In this document: in pieces, positions 24,081-35,501 of the stretch
How the letters are laid out: every line of letters starts with the position of its first letter
Position numbering within the stretch: position 1 is the stretch's first letter
Assembly (NCBI GenBank): GCA_963682025.1
Contig: OY821519.1
Location: 251,114,858 to 251,178,857, forward strand
DNA length: 64,000 bases
Source: Cordilura impudica
Taxonomy: Eukaryota; Arthropoda; Insecta; Diptera; Scathophagidae
Direction: 5' to 3'
Notes under the pieces: generated by a model
Databases searched by the model: none
Seen by the model: only the letters and a program-made list of their open reading frames with translations
Told to the model about the DNA's origin: nothing
Position numbers and translations under genes: made by a program

Positions 24081-24900
24081 AGATTTCAGAACCTTTAGCC
24101 TAATAAAGAGATAAGATAAGCGTCTTATCGCCCATCAAAAAAAAAAAAATCTGCTACAGGAAATGGAGATTCGGATTCTAGTATTTTTGAATTGAGGGAA
24201 ATGAAAATTCGTTGCAGGGTATCAAAAGGACCTCAAGACTTTGCGTGCGGAATAGCAACTTCGGCCGCAAATTCCAAACTTACCTTACCTAATCTTGGTC
24301 ATGGGAAAGCATCGCAATATTCTTTCGCTCCCATGGACATTTTTTCCTTTGGTTAAATTCAAAGCAAATGAAAAACAGGACGGTTGATGGTATTTATTAA
24401 CCTTTATTTACAAAATAAATCCTTAAGTGTTAAATGTGAAAGTCTTAATAATAAAATAGACTACACATCACAAAATATATACGAGTAAATATTTTTTTTT
24501 ATTATATTCGAATTATATAATACAATAAATGATATTACATAATATTAAGAGCGAGTACGATCAACGGAGGCCTAAGAATTATTATTTTTTTTTTTAAGTA
24601 CATTAAATTTCATAATTTACAATTTTTAATAAAAAGGTAGATCTTGGAAATATTATGATGATTACTATTTTTAAACAATGAACTGGGTGTTGTTGAATTG
24701 AATATTGATATTACGAGTAAATATAAACTATATATATCTATCAGAAAAAATATATATTATTTGGGAATTCTTCAAATCCATTGTTATAAAATTATTTCTT
24801 ATGTTGATAACAAAATTAAAAAAGTATTGTTTGCAAATCTAAATATTCTGCCGGCTTCTATTTTCTAGTTTTTCCAAATAATACAAAATTGACATTGATT
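24081..24900. other. No recognised feature
   Basis: AT-rich DNA with poly-A/T runs; nothing supportable. Confidence 0.5.
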
Positions 24901-26400
24901 GTCGTTATTATTTTAAATCTACCCTAAAGTAATCCAAAAAAGCAACGGCTGTAGGCAAAAACCTGCATGAAACATATTTCTAAGGATCCGAAATAAGGCA
25001 ATACCGATGAAGATGACAAATGTTATAACAGGTGCTGTTGGAATACCATATTTTTTTTGTTGTAGTTGGAATATCTGGAGTTTCTTGTCACAATTTGAGA
25101 TGAGATGAGATGAGATGACAGATGACATAAATTGCGATATATTCAATGATGGAAATACTTTGTTGACATCAGATGACTATAATTCCAATGCAAATAAAAT
25201 TTTCAAGATGCCAGTGTGTTAGCAAGGTTAATAGACTGGAATTGTTGATGATCACATTGTGGGTTTTTCCGTTGGAGGTGATTTCTGATGGAGTATATTC
25301 ATACAGGGAAACGGATATGTGTTAGATGCATGTGTTCGTTGCCAGTAGTTTTGAAAACTTTTAATTTCGATCTATTCGCCTTCATGATTTCGAATGTTGA
25401 ATAGAGATTGAACTTGAAGACATATATAGCTTTGTCAACTTCTAGTGCTCGAAATTTCCATAATTTAGACTATAGGGAACTTAAATAAGGAAGTACCTGC
25501 TACTAGCATGAACATTTATGAAGAATCGGCCATGAATTGTTTGAGTATTCGTATTTATAAATGGAAGTGTAATGTAGAACATTACAAAATTTTCTGTCGT
25601 TTTAGTTGAAACTTTAGCTTTTTTAGCTCATTTCAAAGGTTCTTCGATTTGCAATCATAAGTTTGGCTCCAAATCATCTTAAAAAGTTCATTTTGTTGCC
25701 TGAACCTTTATAGCGATGCGGATAATTTCTTAAAATCTTAAGTTGGTCGTTTTCTTGGAAATCTTAAAATACTTCAAGAAAGATGAATAATATGCTGGAA
25801 TATGGCGGCGATACGAGAAGTTTCTTCTTTTTTATTATAAATTGTAAAGAAATTAAATAGCGCCACTCAATGTCTGACTATTTTTAAAAAAATAGCTTCA
25901 TTTTGTTTTTTATTACTTAAGTTCATCGTGATATCTTCAACTGATTGCTTAATTCCGGATAATGTTTAGTTTATATACGCTCCTTTGAAAATTGTGTTTA
26001 ATCTTTTGTGCGACTTCTTCAGTATACTCTTCATTCATCAGTCCAAATACTTAATGTATGATAACGACACACCTCCAATGAACGGTAATAGAGATCTTCT
26101 TCTAAATCTTTATGGAGATAAAGATATTATAATTTCATGCCCTGCAAATTCTGATACTCTGACGCTGATTGATGAACTGCTTCTTTAGTTTGCAACTTTT
26201 CAGGTTGTTTTATTCTTTGATGAAGGGGTGACCTTAACTTCCATATACTTTGTGATGCTGCTATGCACTCCAATGTTCCACGAGGTTCTGATGAAACCTA
26301 CCGTTGCAATTTTATCAAATAAAATCGCTACCTCATTCTTAAACCTACTTATATTAAATTGTGAGTAGACCGGACTTACAACTGATGAAAGCTTCAACAA
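24901..26400 (-). pseudogene. Possible errantivirus-type env remnant (weak)
   Basis: On the minus strand, the end of this interval (25146-24919) encodes NISQFMSSVI, a charged region, then a hydrophobic segment (PVITFVIFIGIALF) and a short tail: the layout of the C-terminus of insect gypsy-group Env proteins. Upstream, 26400-26200 encodes YSQFNISRFKNEVAILFDKI, which could be from the ectodomain N-terminus. Many stops lie between. The assignment rests on layout and loose resemblance only. Confidence 0.25.
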
Positions 26401-28669
26401 TACTGTATATATTTATTATATTAATTTCTTAAATTTATTTAAATTTCTACATTTTGTGTTTTTACAATTATTTATGTATATGCTTTTATTAATATTTTTA
26501 AAGATGTATTTTTCATTATTTTATCTTTTTATTTTTTTAAAGATGGATTTTCCATTCTTTTATGTCTATTAGTTTGAACTATAGAGTTCTATAAACTACT
26601 GGATGGTTCGTCCATTACTTCGTTTTTAGTTTATATGAGCGGGAAAAGGACAAACATTGTGGATTGACCTTTTGGTTTCCCCATTGCTGGTCCTTACGTC
26701 CACCATTCTACAGAACTCAAACGAAGCCATTGTACTTCGGAGAGGGTTACGCCCTTAGAACATGGTAGGCAAATATTAAACCAGGAACTCTGTTGTGTGA
26801 CCGTATAATTTCATTCCTAGGTAGACGAAACAAGTGATGCCAGTTCTTGTCTTGTACTGGAAGAAAAACGTAGTAAAACGTTTATGACTGAAGTTTATTT
26901 CGGTTACACATATCATTTAAATTTGATAGGTTGGTGTTAAGATTTGTGAAATAATTAACATTTGGAAAATGTGAAATAAACACGAATTAATATTTAGGGA
27001 AGAGTTCCGAAAATGTTGGGGATAAACGTAGAGACCTTAAAATAAAGTTAGAGATTCTGTTATTGGAATTGCTGAAGTATAGTGCGCTATAAATAAAACC
27101 CAGCCATATTTTGGCGTCATAATTAACCAAGGCGCTAAGGCAAATATTTAAAAATAAAAAGGCTACACTAATGCCGTTTTCTTTTCTGACCAAAATGTTG
27201 CTTTTTATTTGTACTTTTTAAATTAAGAATTAAGAGCAACCTTATGTTATACATCAATCGAAAAGTCTCAAAGTGCCGTGTTCATAAAATGTAAAAAAAA
27301 TTGATTATTACCCTCTTTGAAGTCATAGGGTGAAAATATTCAAGAAAGGGGAACAATGGGGAAGTATTCTCACACTATGACCTGAAAGAAGTCACGATTT
27401 ACGTGGGCTCAACTTTGAAATCTTTCGGAAAAAAAAACGGCAAAATAGGAGAAGTGAATAAACGGGGAAATCCTTATAGGGGTGAATATAAACGGAAGAT
27501 ATAACGGTGGATTTTCAGGAACAAGAAGGTATGAGTTGAAAATTCTGAAATGAAGAAAGTTAGAAAATGAGTAGATTAATAATTATGGATATAAAATTAA
27601 CAATAATTTTATTTTGTATGTCAAGGTGTTGCAAGCTGTTGTGAGTGCCTGGAAAAAAAATAAATACTCACCGAATATTTTTTTGTAGAACTTTATAATT
27701 GCTGCGGTCCTTGGGCTAGGATAAAGGAAAAAATTTACACTCAGAGTCTGTCGGATAGCTAGTTGGGGCTCTAATTATCAGAGTTCCATTTGGTACGGCA
27801 TAACACTATCCTTTAGTGCACTCGTTCCAATTAATATAACAAACCAAGAGTTGAGGAACACAGGTAGAGTATTAAGGGCCAATATCCATGGCCCTGCAGC
27901 TCACTCGGCTCCGATGGAGCAAGAAAATACAAATAATATCTGAGGTCAAGATAGAGATATTGTGTTTCCTCACACTATGAAACTAAAGCTTGAAAAACAT
28001 GTAATTATTTATCACACAAAAAGGAACAAGGTCATGATGTTAAAAATAGCGGGATTATGGGACAATTTAAGTATGCTCTTAATTAATTCGATTCGAAAGT
28101 ACATAAGTTTAGTAATAAATAAGCATCTCTCGACATTATCAATTACAAGCAGAGGACGTATTCGAAGCACAAGAATTAACGGAAGTGTTTTATATATTGC
28201 GAGATACGTATTAAGGGGTAGATACATGGCTTATAAAGCTATGCCAAATCAATTCCGTTTAAATTACCATCCATTGATATTTCAAAATTCAGAGGGTTGG
28301 TAAGGGAGTTGAATACATTTAACGAATTGTTCGAGCAATTAATAATCAATCAGGTTATTCTAGAAATGCAGAATATGCAAGTATTAAAGTCGAAATAAGT
28401 AGGAGAGACAGCAAGAACGATTACAAAGTGGAGTGGGTATATGTTGATCGTGGTTATGTTGATATTGTTATCTTCACATGTTTGTATCATCCGCTAGTTG
28501 TTGATATCTGAAAATGAGTGAGAATGAAATATGACATATTAAAAAGTAAAAAAATTATATAATGAAAGAAGGCAGGACAATTTTATGAACAACGGCTGTT
28601 TGTGGAAATTTATGGTAGGCTGGGGGGTTATTACGTAATTCGATTCGAAAGAAAAAACTTACGAATTCG
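26401..28669. other. No recognised gene
   Basis: Contains short open frames (26987-27193 minus; 27962-28303 plus) without identifiable domains. A GC-richer patch at 26640-26830 might be coding remnant of a retroelement but could not be placed. Confidence 0.45.
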
Positions 28670-28846
28670 TAAAATTCTATATTGTATTACGATTTTCGAA
28701 AATTTATTTTCGAACGTGCGGAAATATTTTTCGAACCGAATATTTATACCCTCCCCCCCCGAATAACAAAAATTACCCTTTCGAGTAAGGTCAGTTATTA
28801 TATAAGTATTAAAACCATAAATTTATCCAAATTCAAAATTTATAGG

Positions 28847-29071
28847 ATGTCAGGGAGATATTTAATCTTGTGTTTTATAATATTGGTTCTGTGTGCATGT
28901 GGTGTATATGCATCAGATGATGAATTCTGTCGACTTTGTAAAGCCCATTTTCGAAAGAGCCGAACCAACTATGTTCCTACAACACTGTATCCTGTAAGTA
29001 TCTACCATCCGGTTCAGACCTGGGTAACTATTGATCAAAACAACCTTACTCTCACAGGACCGGATGATTAG
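28847..29071 (+). CDS. Small predicted secreted/membrane protein, 74 aa, upstream of the viral-type glycoprotein
   Basis: From the ATG at 28847 the product has a strong N-terminal signal-like hydrophobic stretch (LILCFIILVLCACGVYA), then a short cysteine- and proline-bearing region (FCRLCKAH) ending GPDD and TAG. An in-frame upstream ATG (28682) would add 55 residues before the signal, so 28847 is preferred. It ends 177 bases before the glycoprotein-like frame at 29249 and is preceded by a C-run and a possible promoter region (tataagtatt, about 28800). Its function is unknown. It may be a leader or accessory ORF of the same integrated viral sequence, or the signal-peptide exon of the glycoprotein itself if an intron joins them. 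Confidence 0.45.
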   Translation: MSGRYLILCFIILVLCACGVYASDDEFCRLCKAHFRKSRTNYVPTTLYPVSIYHPVQTWVTIDQNNLTLTGPDD

Positions 29072-29635
29072 TAAATCTAATCAGGCGTTCTAATTAATAA
29101 AAACCGTTAAAAATAACATGTGAGTATTGTCATTTTAATAAAACAATACAAATTTATAAACTAAATAACACAATTCTAAAATCAATTTTTTAAAAAATTA
29201 AATTTATCTTTAAAATTCGTAAAGAATATTGAAAGTCTATCAATCATCATGTTTAACAAGTATATAATATTCAAATTTTTACTTTCTGTCTCTTACAAAC
29301 ACCTGACGGAAGGTATTATAGCATTCGATTGTAGTAATGAAGATAACAATGTCACTCAGGTGTCATTGGCTACTGTAGGTGCTTGCCAATTAGTAAAACC
29401 AAAGGTGACTCATCAGGAAATCCGCATTAAAACCTATCGCGTTCGTGATGTTGAAAAAGTAGAGATTTATTCATGTATTATTGAAGCCAGTCATTTAATC
29501 ACTCGGTGTGGGAAAACTATTGACACAATGGTAGAAAAAGGCTTCTACGCTGAAATTATTCGACTTGGCCGTGATGACTGTATGGATGCTATCAATCATG
29601 GCATAATTGATGGATTTAAGTTTGGGTATCCGGAG

Positions 29636-29697
29636 AAAATTGTAGAATTGAAGCAAAATTATGTTAATAGCAGGTTTGCGGTAACACATGGTTCAGG
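29636..29697 (+). repeat. 62-bp flanking duplication, left copy
   Basis: The stretch beginning gaaaattgtagaattgaagc recurs at 30719-30781 with one mismatch near the start. The glycoprotein frame runs into the insertion after the left copy and resumes within the right copy. Confidence 0.85.
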
Positions 29698-30718
29698 CTG
29701 TCTGACTGTAGTCCGCCACTTTTTATATAGAATTGTGTCGGTGTTGTCCAGCAACGTTTTTACCATAAAGGGTGTTTTTGTCATATACATACACCTTGGA
29801 ATGGCAAGTTAATGGAGGATTCAAGTTTGATAAACAAAAAAAAAAAAATAGTAGCAGAAAATAAATAGTAATTATAATTGAAGAAAAACTAAGTCGAAAA
29901 ATAATATATATTTTTCATGAAATGAAATTAATAGTTTCATAAAATCCACAAATTTTGATATTTTCCTTGACAATGTAAAAAAGATTGAATAGATTAAAGA
30001 TCGTATATGTAGTACATTTATGTATAAATGTATGTAAGCACAATGAGGTGCTAGTAAAACAAAATCAAAACAAACAAACCTACATACACACACACGTACA
30101 TTGGCTAGCGACAGTAAAATGTACAACAGAAAATATCAAGTGGATATTGGGGTAGGTCAAGCGACGTTAATAAATGACTCAGTGTGTTTGTTTGACTAAG
30201 CGGGTTACAGTTACAAAGCAATGCAATCGAATAGAGTTGATTGATCGATATGTAGATCAACTATATTTGATTTCATGTGTAAACCGAATACAATACATGT
30301 GTTGGTGTATTGTATCGGCATGTACTTTAACCAGTACAATTCCACTCCCTTTGTTTGGAATTGTACTCAATGTATGAAATTAATTTTAATAGAAGAACCA
30401 CCCAAAATTCATAGTCGCCTGGTACAATTGTACATATTTATGTTTATACTAATATTAAAAATAGAGTTAGAACAAAATTATAATTATGGAGTGACTTTAG
30501 AAAGCCACACCCAAAGCTATTTTAGAATCACTCACAATTGTTAGTTTATAAGCAGGGACTTTATTAAATAAAGAAGGCTTTTTATTCCAACAACCGAACA
30601 ATACAGATGTCTAATTATTTGAACGATCACACGATGATATAAATCCAAGCAACGATGCATCCTTTCAACTAGTAAAATAAATCATCATTCTTTTTCCATT
30701 ATAAAAATGATTTTTTAA
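29698..30718 (+). mobile_element. Insertion within the glycoprotein relic: mobile repeat R with nested LTR
   Basis: The inserted DNA starts ctgtctgactgtagtccgcc and matches 34990-35320 along about 300 bp, including a poly-A run and aattaatagtttcata. The match is interrupted after aaaaaagattga and resumes at aatgatttt..tttaatgaaaattg before the right flank. The interruption is an LTR (30008-about 30690). The flanks are the 62-bp duplication. There are no ORFs of note. The insertion mechanism is unclear; the A-run and long flank duplication would fit target-primed reverse transcription. Confidence 0.6.
30008..30690 (+). mobile_element. Solo LTR, family D
   Basis: Starts tgtagtacatttatg and matches the split LTR at 53560-57579 over most of its length: shared blocks include aacctacatacacac, cacgtacatt..gctagcg, gactcagt.tgtttgtttgact, ttgtatcgg and tagaaag.cac. 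The 3' part is more diverged. No internal region on either side, so it is a solo LTR inside repeat R. Confidence 0.75.
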
Positions 30719-30781
30719 TGAAAATTGGAGAATTGAAGCAAAATTATGTTAATAGCAGGTTTGCGGTAACACATGGTTCAA
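30719..30781 (+). repeat. 62-bp flanking duplication, right copy
   Basis: Right-hand member of the pair described at 29636-29697. Confidence 0.85.
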
Positions 30782-32402
30782 TACAAGGAGGAGCATGTAC
30801 ACCTGGAGTTCCCATAACAGTGAGGAGTATTTACCATGATAGGCCTGTCAGGCAAACTTCATTACGCATCAGGTTACGAGTTACAGAAGGAGCATTGGAT
30901 CTTGATAGGTCGGCTCCGATTGGCAGATGGAAGTTATTGCCTTTTTTTGGATAAGAAATGCTTTACAGCTGATCCAGGGAACTCTTATTGGTCATCATTT
31001 CTAGAGAACCAGTTCTGTGATCAACAACACCCTGTGGCAAAACTATATGACGGACCTGCAACCAAATCATTGAAATCATTGATGGAATAGAAACGATCTT
31101 TTATTCCTACTCTAATGGTGATAGCGAGGTCGCAATAGCTAAAAAAACTGATTCGCTCTACTGTGGTTACGTAAAAGTAATTCAGAAGGAGCATCCCCAA
31201 ATCTTTATTATGGAAGGCACACAGATGAGTATCCTTGATACTGCTAATAATACTATCAAACCTTCGGATGTTGACTTGACAGCATATACCAATTCTAAGT
31301 TTCTTTTTGTCCTCCGACACGTCAAAGGTCAGGTAACAGACTTATATAAATCATTACTGTTGGACAGATGTCACCTTGAAACAAAAATGATGAGACAGTT
31401 GTTAACGACTGCGTTCATTTCTCCTGCCCAGTTCGCCTTCGATTATTATAACCAACCTGGATACACAGCCAAACGTGCAGGAGAAGTTGCATACATAATT
31501 CAGTGTAAAGCTGTTTCAGTTCAATACCAATTTATACCAGGCCAATGCTATCAAGAAATTCCTGTGACGTATAATAATGTTTCTTACTTCTTACAACCAC
31601 GGACCAAATTAATCCCACTAGTTGGGACAAAAACTGATTGTAATCCCTTATTCAAACCCCTCTACTACCTGGAAAATGAATGGTATTTCCCTACAGACAA
31701 TGCCCTCATTCCTGCCAGATCTCCTAATCAACTGAACCCTTCTTCTGAAAAACATTGGGTGTTTCTAATGCCAAAAAATTTAGCAGAATCAGGCCTTTAC
31801 ACAACTGGTGCATTAGAAACTTATCGCAAGTCATTATATATACCTGACTCTGAAACAACAATAATGAAAAATTTGGACCACCAATTATTGACTTGGTCAG
31901 ATGATGGATCTGTTAGTACAAGCATTGTAGGAAATATTGATGAACAGACATGGGAATCAATAAGAACAAAAATTATGGAAAATTACATCTTGCGTGGATA
32001 TTCTTGGATTAAGTCAATAGGCAGTTTTTCAGCAGGGATATTTGTGTTGTGGTACTGCATTAAATTTGTTTATTCACTCGGAGTCAATCTATTTGCCTTG
32101 CGAGCTGCAGATGCGCCATTACGGGATTACTGGATGGTACCTATGGGTAAGGTCATTAATGTTATCCAACAACGGAGAATGAGAAGAGCAAATGATCACC
32201 ACATGTTCCGTACTGAAACAGCACTTGATGAGTTGCGTAGAGATCAAAGTGAATCACGTTGCTAAGGAATCAGATCACTTGGCAGTACAGATATTAATTA
32301 GTAAATGTAATTATGTAATAATGTCAAATACTTTTTGGCAACACTTGGTTTTACCCTTTTATCTATATATATAAAATTAAGTGGCAAAATTTCCAGTTCA
32401 CA

Positions 32403-32775
32403 TACTCCTCCTAGACGGCTTGCCCGATTTCAATGAAATTTTCAGGGGTGATTGGGGTCTGTGTGGAGGGTACACATAAGAAATTTAATGTGTGTATCAT
32501 TGCACGTTTTGCAAAAACAAAAAAAAAAATACATTAATTCTGTTTGGCTTTATGTGTTTTTCGGATTTTTATCATTCCTAGACGGCTTGCCCGATTTCAA
32601 TGAAATTTTCAGGGGTGATTGGGGTCTGTGTTGAGGGTGCACATAAGAAATTGAATGTGTGTATCATTGAACGTTTTGCAAAAACAAAAAAAAATAAATA
32701 CATTAATTCTGTTTGGCTTTACGTGTTTTTTCGGATTTTTATCATTGTTTTGCCGCAAGATTGGCAGTCCTGCCT
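32403..32775 (+). repeat. Tandem duplication, about 185-bp unit, near Helitron 5' end
   Basis: The block starting cctagacggcttgcccgatt is repeated at 32403 and about 32577 with minor differences (poly-A length, tgtggaggg/tgttgaggg). Short tandem arrays just inside the 5' end are also seen in the large Helitron. Confidence 0.85.
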
Positions 32776-33047
32776 TTTACTAATAAATAAACAGAAACAG
32801 CTGGCGAATGTTTACAATTATTAAAAAACATTGACATCGCAACTGTAGTGTAACCATATTGTCATACCATAGGCACAGCGAATATCACCAACTTCAACTG
32901 TGTAGCATGACAAAATAACAACACATGTTAAAGTTGTCATGTTACAAATGTCGAAGTGGGTTACAAGAATATTAACCGTTTGCATTAATATATGACAACA
33001 TGTAACCTAAACTGACACCTATAATTTAATTTACTTTTTTTTTTGTT

Positions 33048-34471
33048 TGTAGCGTAACACGACTTTCGTAGTGTGCTGTATAATACCCACACTGCATAGC
33101 GTACAATGTTTGCAAATGCGGAAATAACAAATATCAATATTGTTGACCACTGCATTTGCAAAACATTGTATGACTGCGTATATTCTTATTGTATGTTGTT
33201 GTTACGCTGGCACACTTATGTTTATGCTGACCCAAGTGCAGGTAACACATTGTTGTTGTTGATATAGGTTGAAAATATGTATATAAAGAAGAACCTTTTA
33301 TAATCAATTACTCATTAATAATTTATCAATCAATCAATTAATAGTTTAGCTCCTAGATAGAGCTGAAATAATAATAATAATAAATACTATTTAAAACACA
33401 AAAACTATCTTGTTTGCTATATGGCGATCCTGCCAGTGCTCCTTAGATGAGCATTGCAGAAAATATATATAATTCAAGGATTATGCTCTTAAATTGAGCA
33501 ATCCTGAATATAATAATAATAAAAAAAAAAAAAAAAAAAAAACACATAATAATTTTGTCCTGGTGGATCAGCCACAACGATCCATCAGCTGCGTTGAAGG
33601 AAGATACTGTCTGGCCTAAAGACAGTGGAGCTTAAAATCAATGGCGGAAGGGCCAAAACCTATCTCCATAGAAGAGTATAGAAGAAGGACGGGCCAGCAG
33701 AAAAAGAAGGAAAAACACATCAAAAGACCTCTTCTTAATAAAATATTGAGTGATTTGGGAAATCACTCAATACTAGACAACTAAGTTAATTTTCATAAGT
33801 AGTACATAAGACAAGAACAATTATTAAATAAAATTAGACTATTATTAACAACTGAACGGCAATTGTCTTTATTTGTAATAATATTCTCAAAATCTTTTGG
33901 CAGTTCCTTTGAACGCCTATTAATAAGCTGAAACCCTTTCAGCTGGATAAATATAATTAAGGGCTATAAGGAACATCAACTTTTGAGAATTACGAGTAAG
34001 GATATATAAAACAATATCCTTCACACAACATTGTGTGTTTTTTTTCCAGATTTAATTCAATCGATTTGCTACATTTATTCGAAAAGAATACTTTAGAAAA
34101 TGTGTAGCGTAACACGACTTTCGTAGTGTGCTGTATAATACCCACACTGCATAGCGTACAATATTTGCAAATGCGGAAATAACAAATATCAATATTGTTG
34201 ACCACTGCATTTGCAAAACATTGTATGACTGCGTATATTGTTATTGTATGTTGTTGTTACGCTGGCACACTTATGTTTATGCTGACCCAAGTGCAGGTAA
34301 CACATTGTTGTTAATATAGGTTGAAAATATGTATATAAAGAAGAACATTTTATAATCAATTAACCATTAATAATTTAGCATTAATCATTAATAATTTAGC
34401 TCCTAGATAGAGCTGAAGTATAAATAAAAATAAATACTATTTAAACTAAAAAACTATCTTGTTTTGCTATA
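33048..34471 (+). mobile_element. Non-autonomous LTR element, family A
   Basis: Two direct LTRs of about 370 bp (33048-33421 and 34103-34471), both starting tgtagcgtaacacgacttt and ending gctata, with few differences, enclose about 680 bp. Right after the 5' LTR is tggcgatcctg (33422), the same putative primer-binding site as in other LTRs here. The interior holds one short frame (33641) and no gag or pol. It is inserted just before the coding start of the decayed Helitron. Confidence 0.8.
33641..33784 (+). CDS. Short leader ORF of the family A LTR element
   Basis: ATG at about 33641 opens MAEGPKPISIEEYRRRTGQQ and continues lysine-rich to the stop shortly before 33785. The P-K-x-x-(I/T)-(S/T)-IEEYR core matches GPKRLTIEEYRQ in the first ORF of the intact gypsy-type element (42343-42696), also located between primer-binding site and gag. 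The ORF is shorter here and the rest of the element is deleted. The function is unknown; conservation of the core in two LTR families suggests a real peptide. Confidence 0.5.
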   Translation: MAEGPKPISIEEYRRRTGQQKKKEKHIKRPLLNKILSDLGNHSILDN

Positions 34472-34472
34472 A

Positions 34473-34955
34473 ATGCCTCGACTACGCAGACTAATACGGT
34501 TGGCAGGCATACGCGTGATTCACGTCGAATGTCAATGTGGAGAAGAAATCAAAGGGAAGAGCAACGCGCTCAAGTGTGTAGTGTGTTTGATAAGTCATTG
34601 TTACCATACCTTCAGTACGGTAACCAAAGGTAACTTTAAACCTTATTTATAAATGAATGACAATATCCACACTCACTAAACTTAAGCGTGGGAATTAGTA
34701 TTCTCACTGCTTTAGTTTTATATATTTACGTGTGAACTTGCTGACTATGAAGCAATCGACCCACAATTGTTCGGCGTTGTAACAAAAAATATGATCCACG
34801 GTCCTTGCGGCGCTATTAATCCAACGTCACTATGCATGATTGACAATAAGTGTTCAAAGCGCTATCCAAGAGCTTTAGTTGATGATACAATCACTGGAAA
34901 TGACGGATATCCATTATATCGGCGTCGATCCGCTGAAGATGGCGGTAACCGTTAA
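34473..34955 (+). pseudogene. Helitron RepHel coding remnants
   Basis: 34473 starts ATGCCTCG, like ATGCCACG at the start of the intact RepHel (40613), and with a frame change yields an arginine/glutamine-rich N-terminus. After about 150 bp of unrelated sequence, 34745-34955 encodes NMIHGPCGAINPTSLCMIDN and DGYPLYRRRSAEDGG, matching NMIHGPCGALNMTAPCMDNG and DGYPLYRRRNTDNGG in the large Helitron (about 49790-49935). Everything downstream is missing. Confidence 0.8.
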
Positions 34956-34985
34956 AATCAATATCGGGAAGATCAATGTCTCCAG

Positions 34986-35320
34986 TTATCTGTCTGACTG
35001 TAGTCCGCCACTTTTTATATAGAATTGTGTCGGTGTTGTCCAGCAACATTTTTACCATAAAGGGTGTTTTTGTCATATACATACACCTTGGAATGGCAAG
35101 TTAATGGAGGATTCAAGTTTGATAAACAAAAAAAAAAAAAAATAGAAGCAGAAAATAAATAGTAATTATAATTGAAGAAAAACTAAGTCGAAAAATAATA
35201 TATATTTTTCATAAAATGAAATTAATAGTTTCATAAATCCAGAAATTTTGATATTTTCCTTGACAATGTAAAAAAGATTGAACACATAAAATGATTTGTT
35301 TAATGAAAATTGTTCAATAA
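34986..35320 (+). repeat. Repeat R, second copy
   Basis: Uninterrupted version of the sequence inserted in the glycoprotein relic (29698), starting ctgtctgactgtagtccgcc and ending near tttaatgaaaattg. It truncates the decayed Helitron. Compared with the first copy it lacks the LTR, which defines where that LTR went in. Confidence 0.8.
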
Positions 35321-35501
35321 ATTTTACACATTTATGTTTTTATGATTTAAAAATAGACTAGCCAGTTCATGAGTATTCTAATCCCAAAAATATTGTGTTG
35401 AAGGTAAAGGTGTTTCATCGTTTAAATTGTCACAATAGAAGCAAGAAAAAAAAAATAAGGATAGAAAAATTCTAAATTCATACAAGTGGAGGTATGGTCA
35501 G
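35321..35501. other. Spacer, nothing recognised
   Basis: AT-rich sequence between repeat R and the first family B LTR. Confidence 0.5.

Larger units (their letters stand above)
29249..32265 (+). pseudogene. Endogenous chuvirus-type glycoprotein, broken
   Basis: The first segment (29249-29697) has AFDCSNEDNNVTQVSL-type text near its N-terminus, a pattern I recognise from chuvirus (Chuviridae, negative-strand RNA viruses) glycoproteins and their insect endogenous copies. It is interrupted by a roughly 1 kb insertion and resumes at 30719 with GGACTPG, then cysteine-bearing segments in shifted frames (30836-31090), and a last open frame (31210-32265) with a membrane segment near 32000-32090 (FSAGIFVLWYCIKFVYSLGV) and a basic tail. 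At least two frameshifts (about 30840-30950 and about 31070) plus the insertion disable it. The role in the virus would be membrane entry; here it is a relic. In mosquitoes such genes are often found as env-like genes of BEL/Pao retrotransposons, but no pol is visible next to it. Confidence 0.65.
32362..34985 (+). mobile_element. Decayed Helitron, interrupted by an LTR element
   Basis: Begins tctatatatataaaatt after an A, in the style of the large Helitron's TCTTTATATATATAATT end at 38208, and shares the cttgcccgatttcaatgaaa / gggccgatttcgatgaaat context just inside the end. Coding remnants of RepHel remain after an LTR element at 33048-34471: a 5' coding piece from 34473 and a Rep piece at 34745-34955. 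The helicase and 3' end are gone; the element is cut off where repeat R begins (34986). Confidence 0.7.

Noticed and set aside
27962..28303. 113-aa ORF with antisense 71-aa ORF
   Set aside because: No domain recognised; could be a fragment of an old element but nothing supports a call.
28682..28846. Earlier in-frame start for the small secreted ORF
   Set aside because: It would put 55 residues before the signal-like hydrophobic stretch; the ATG at 28847 fits a secreted product better.
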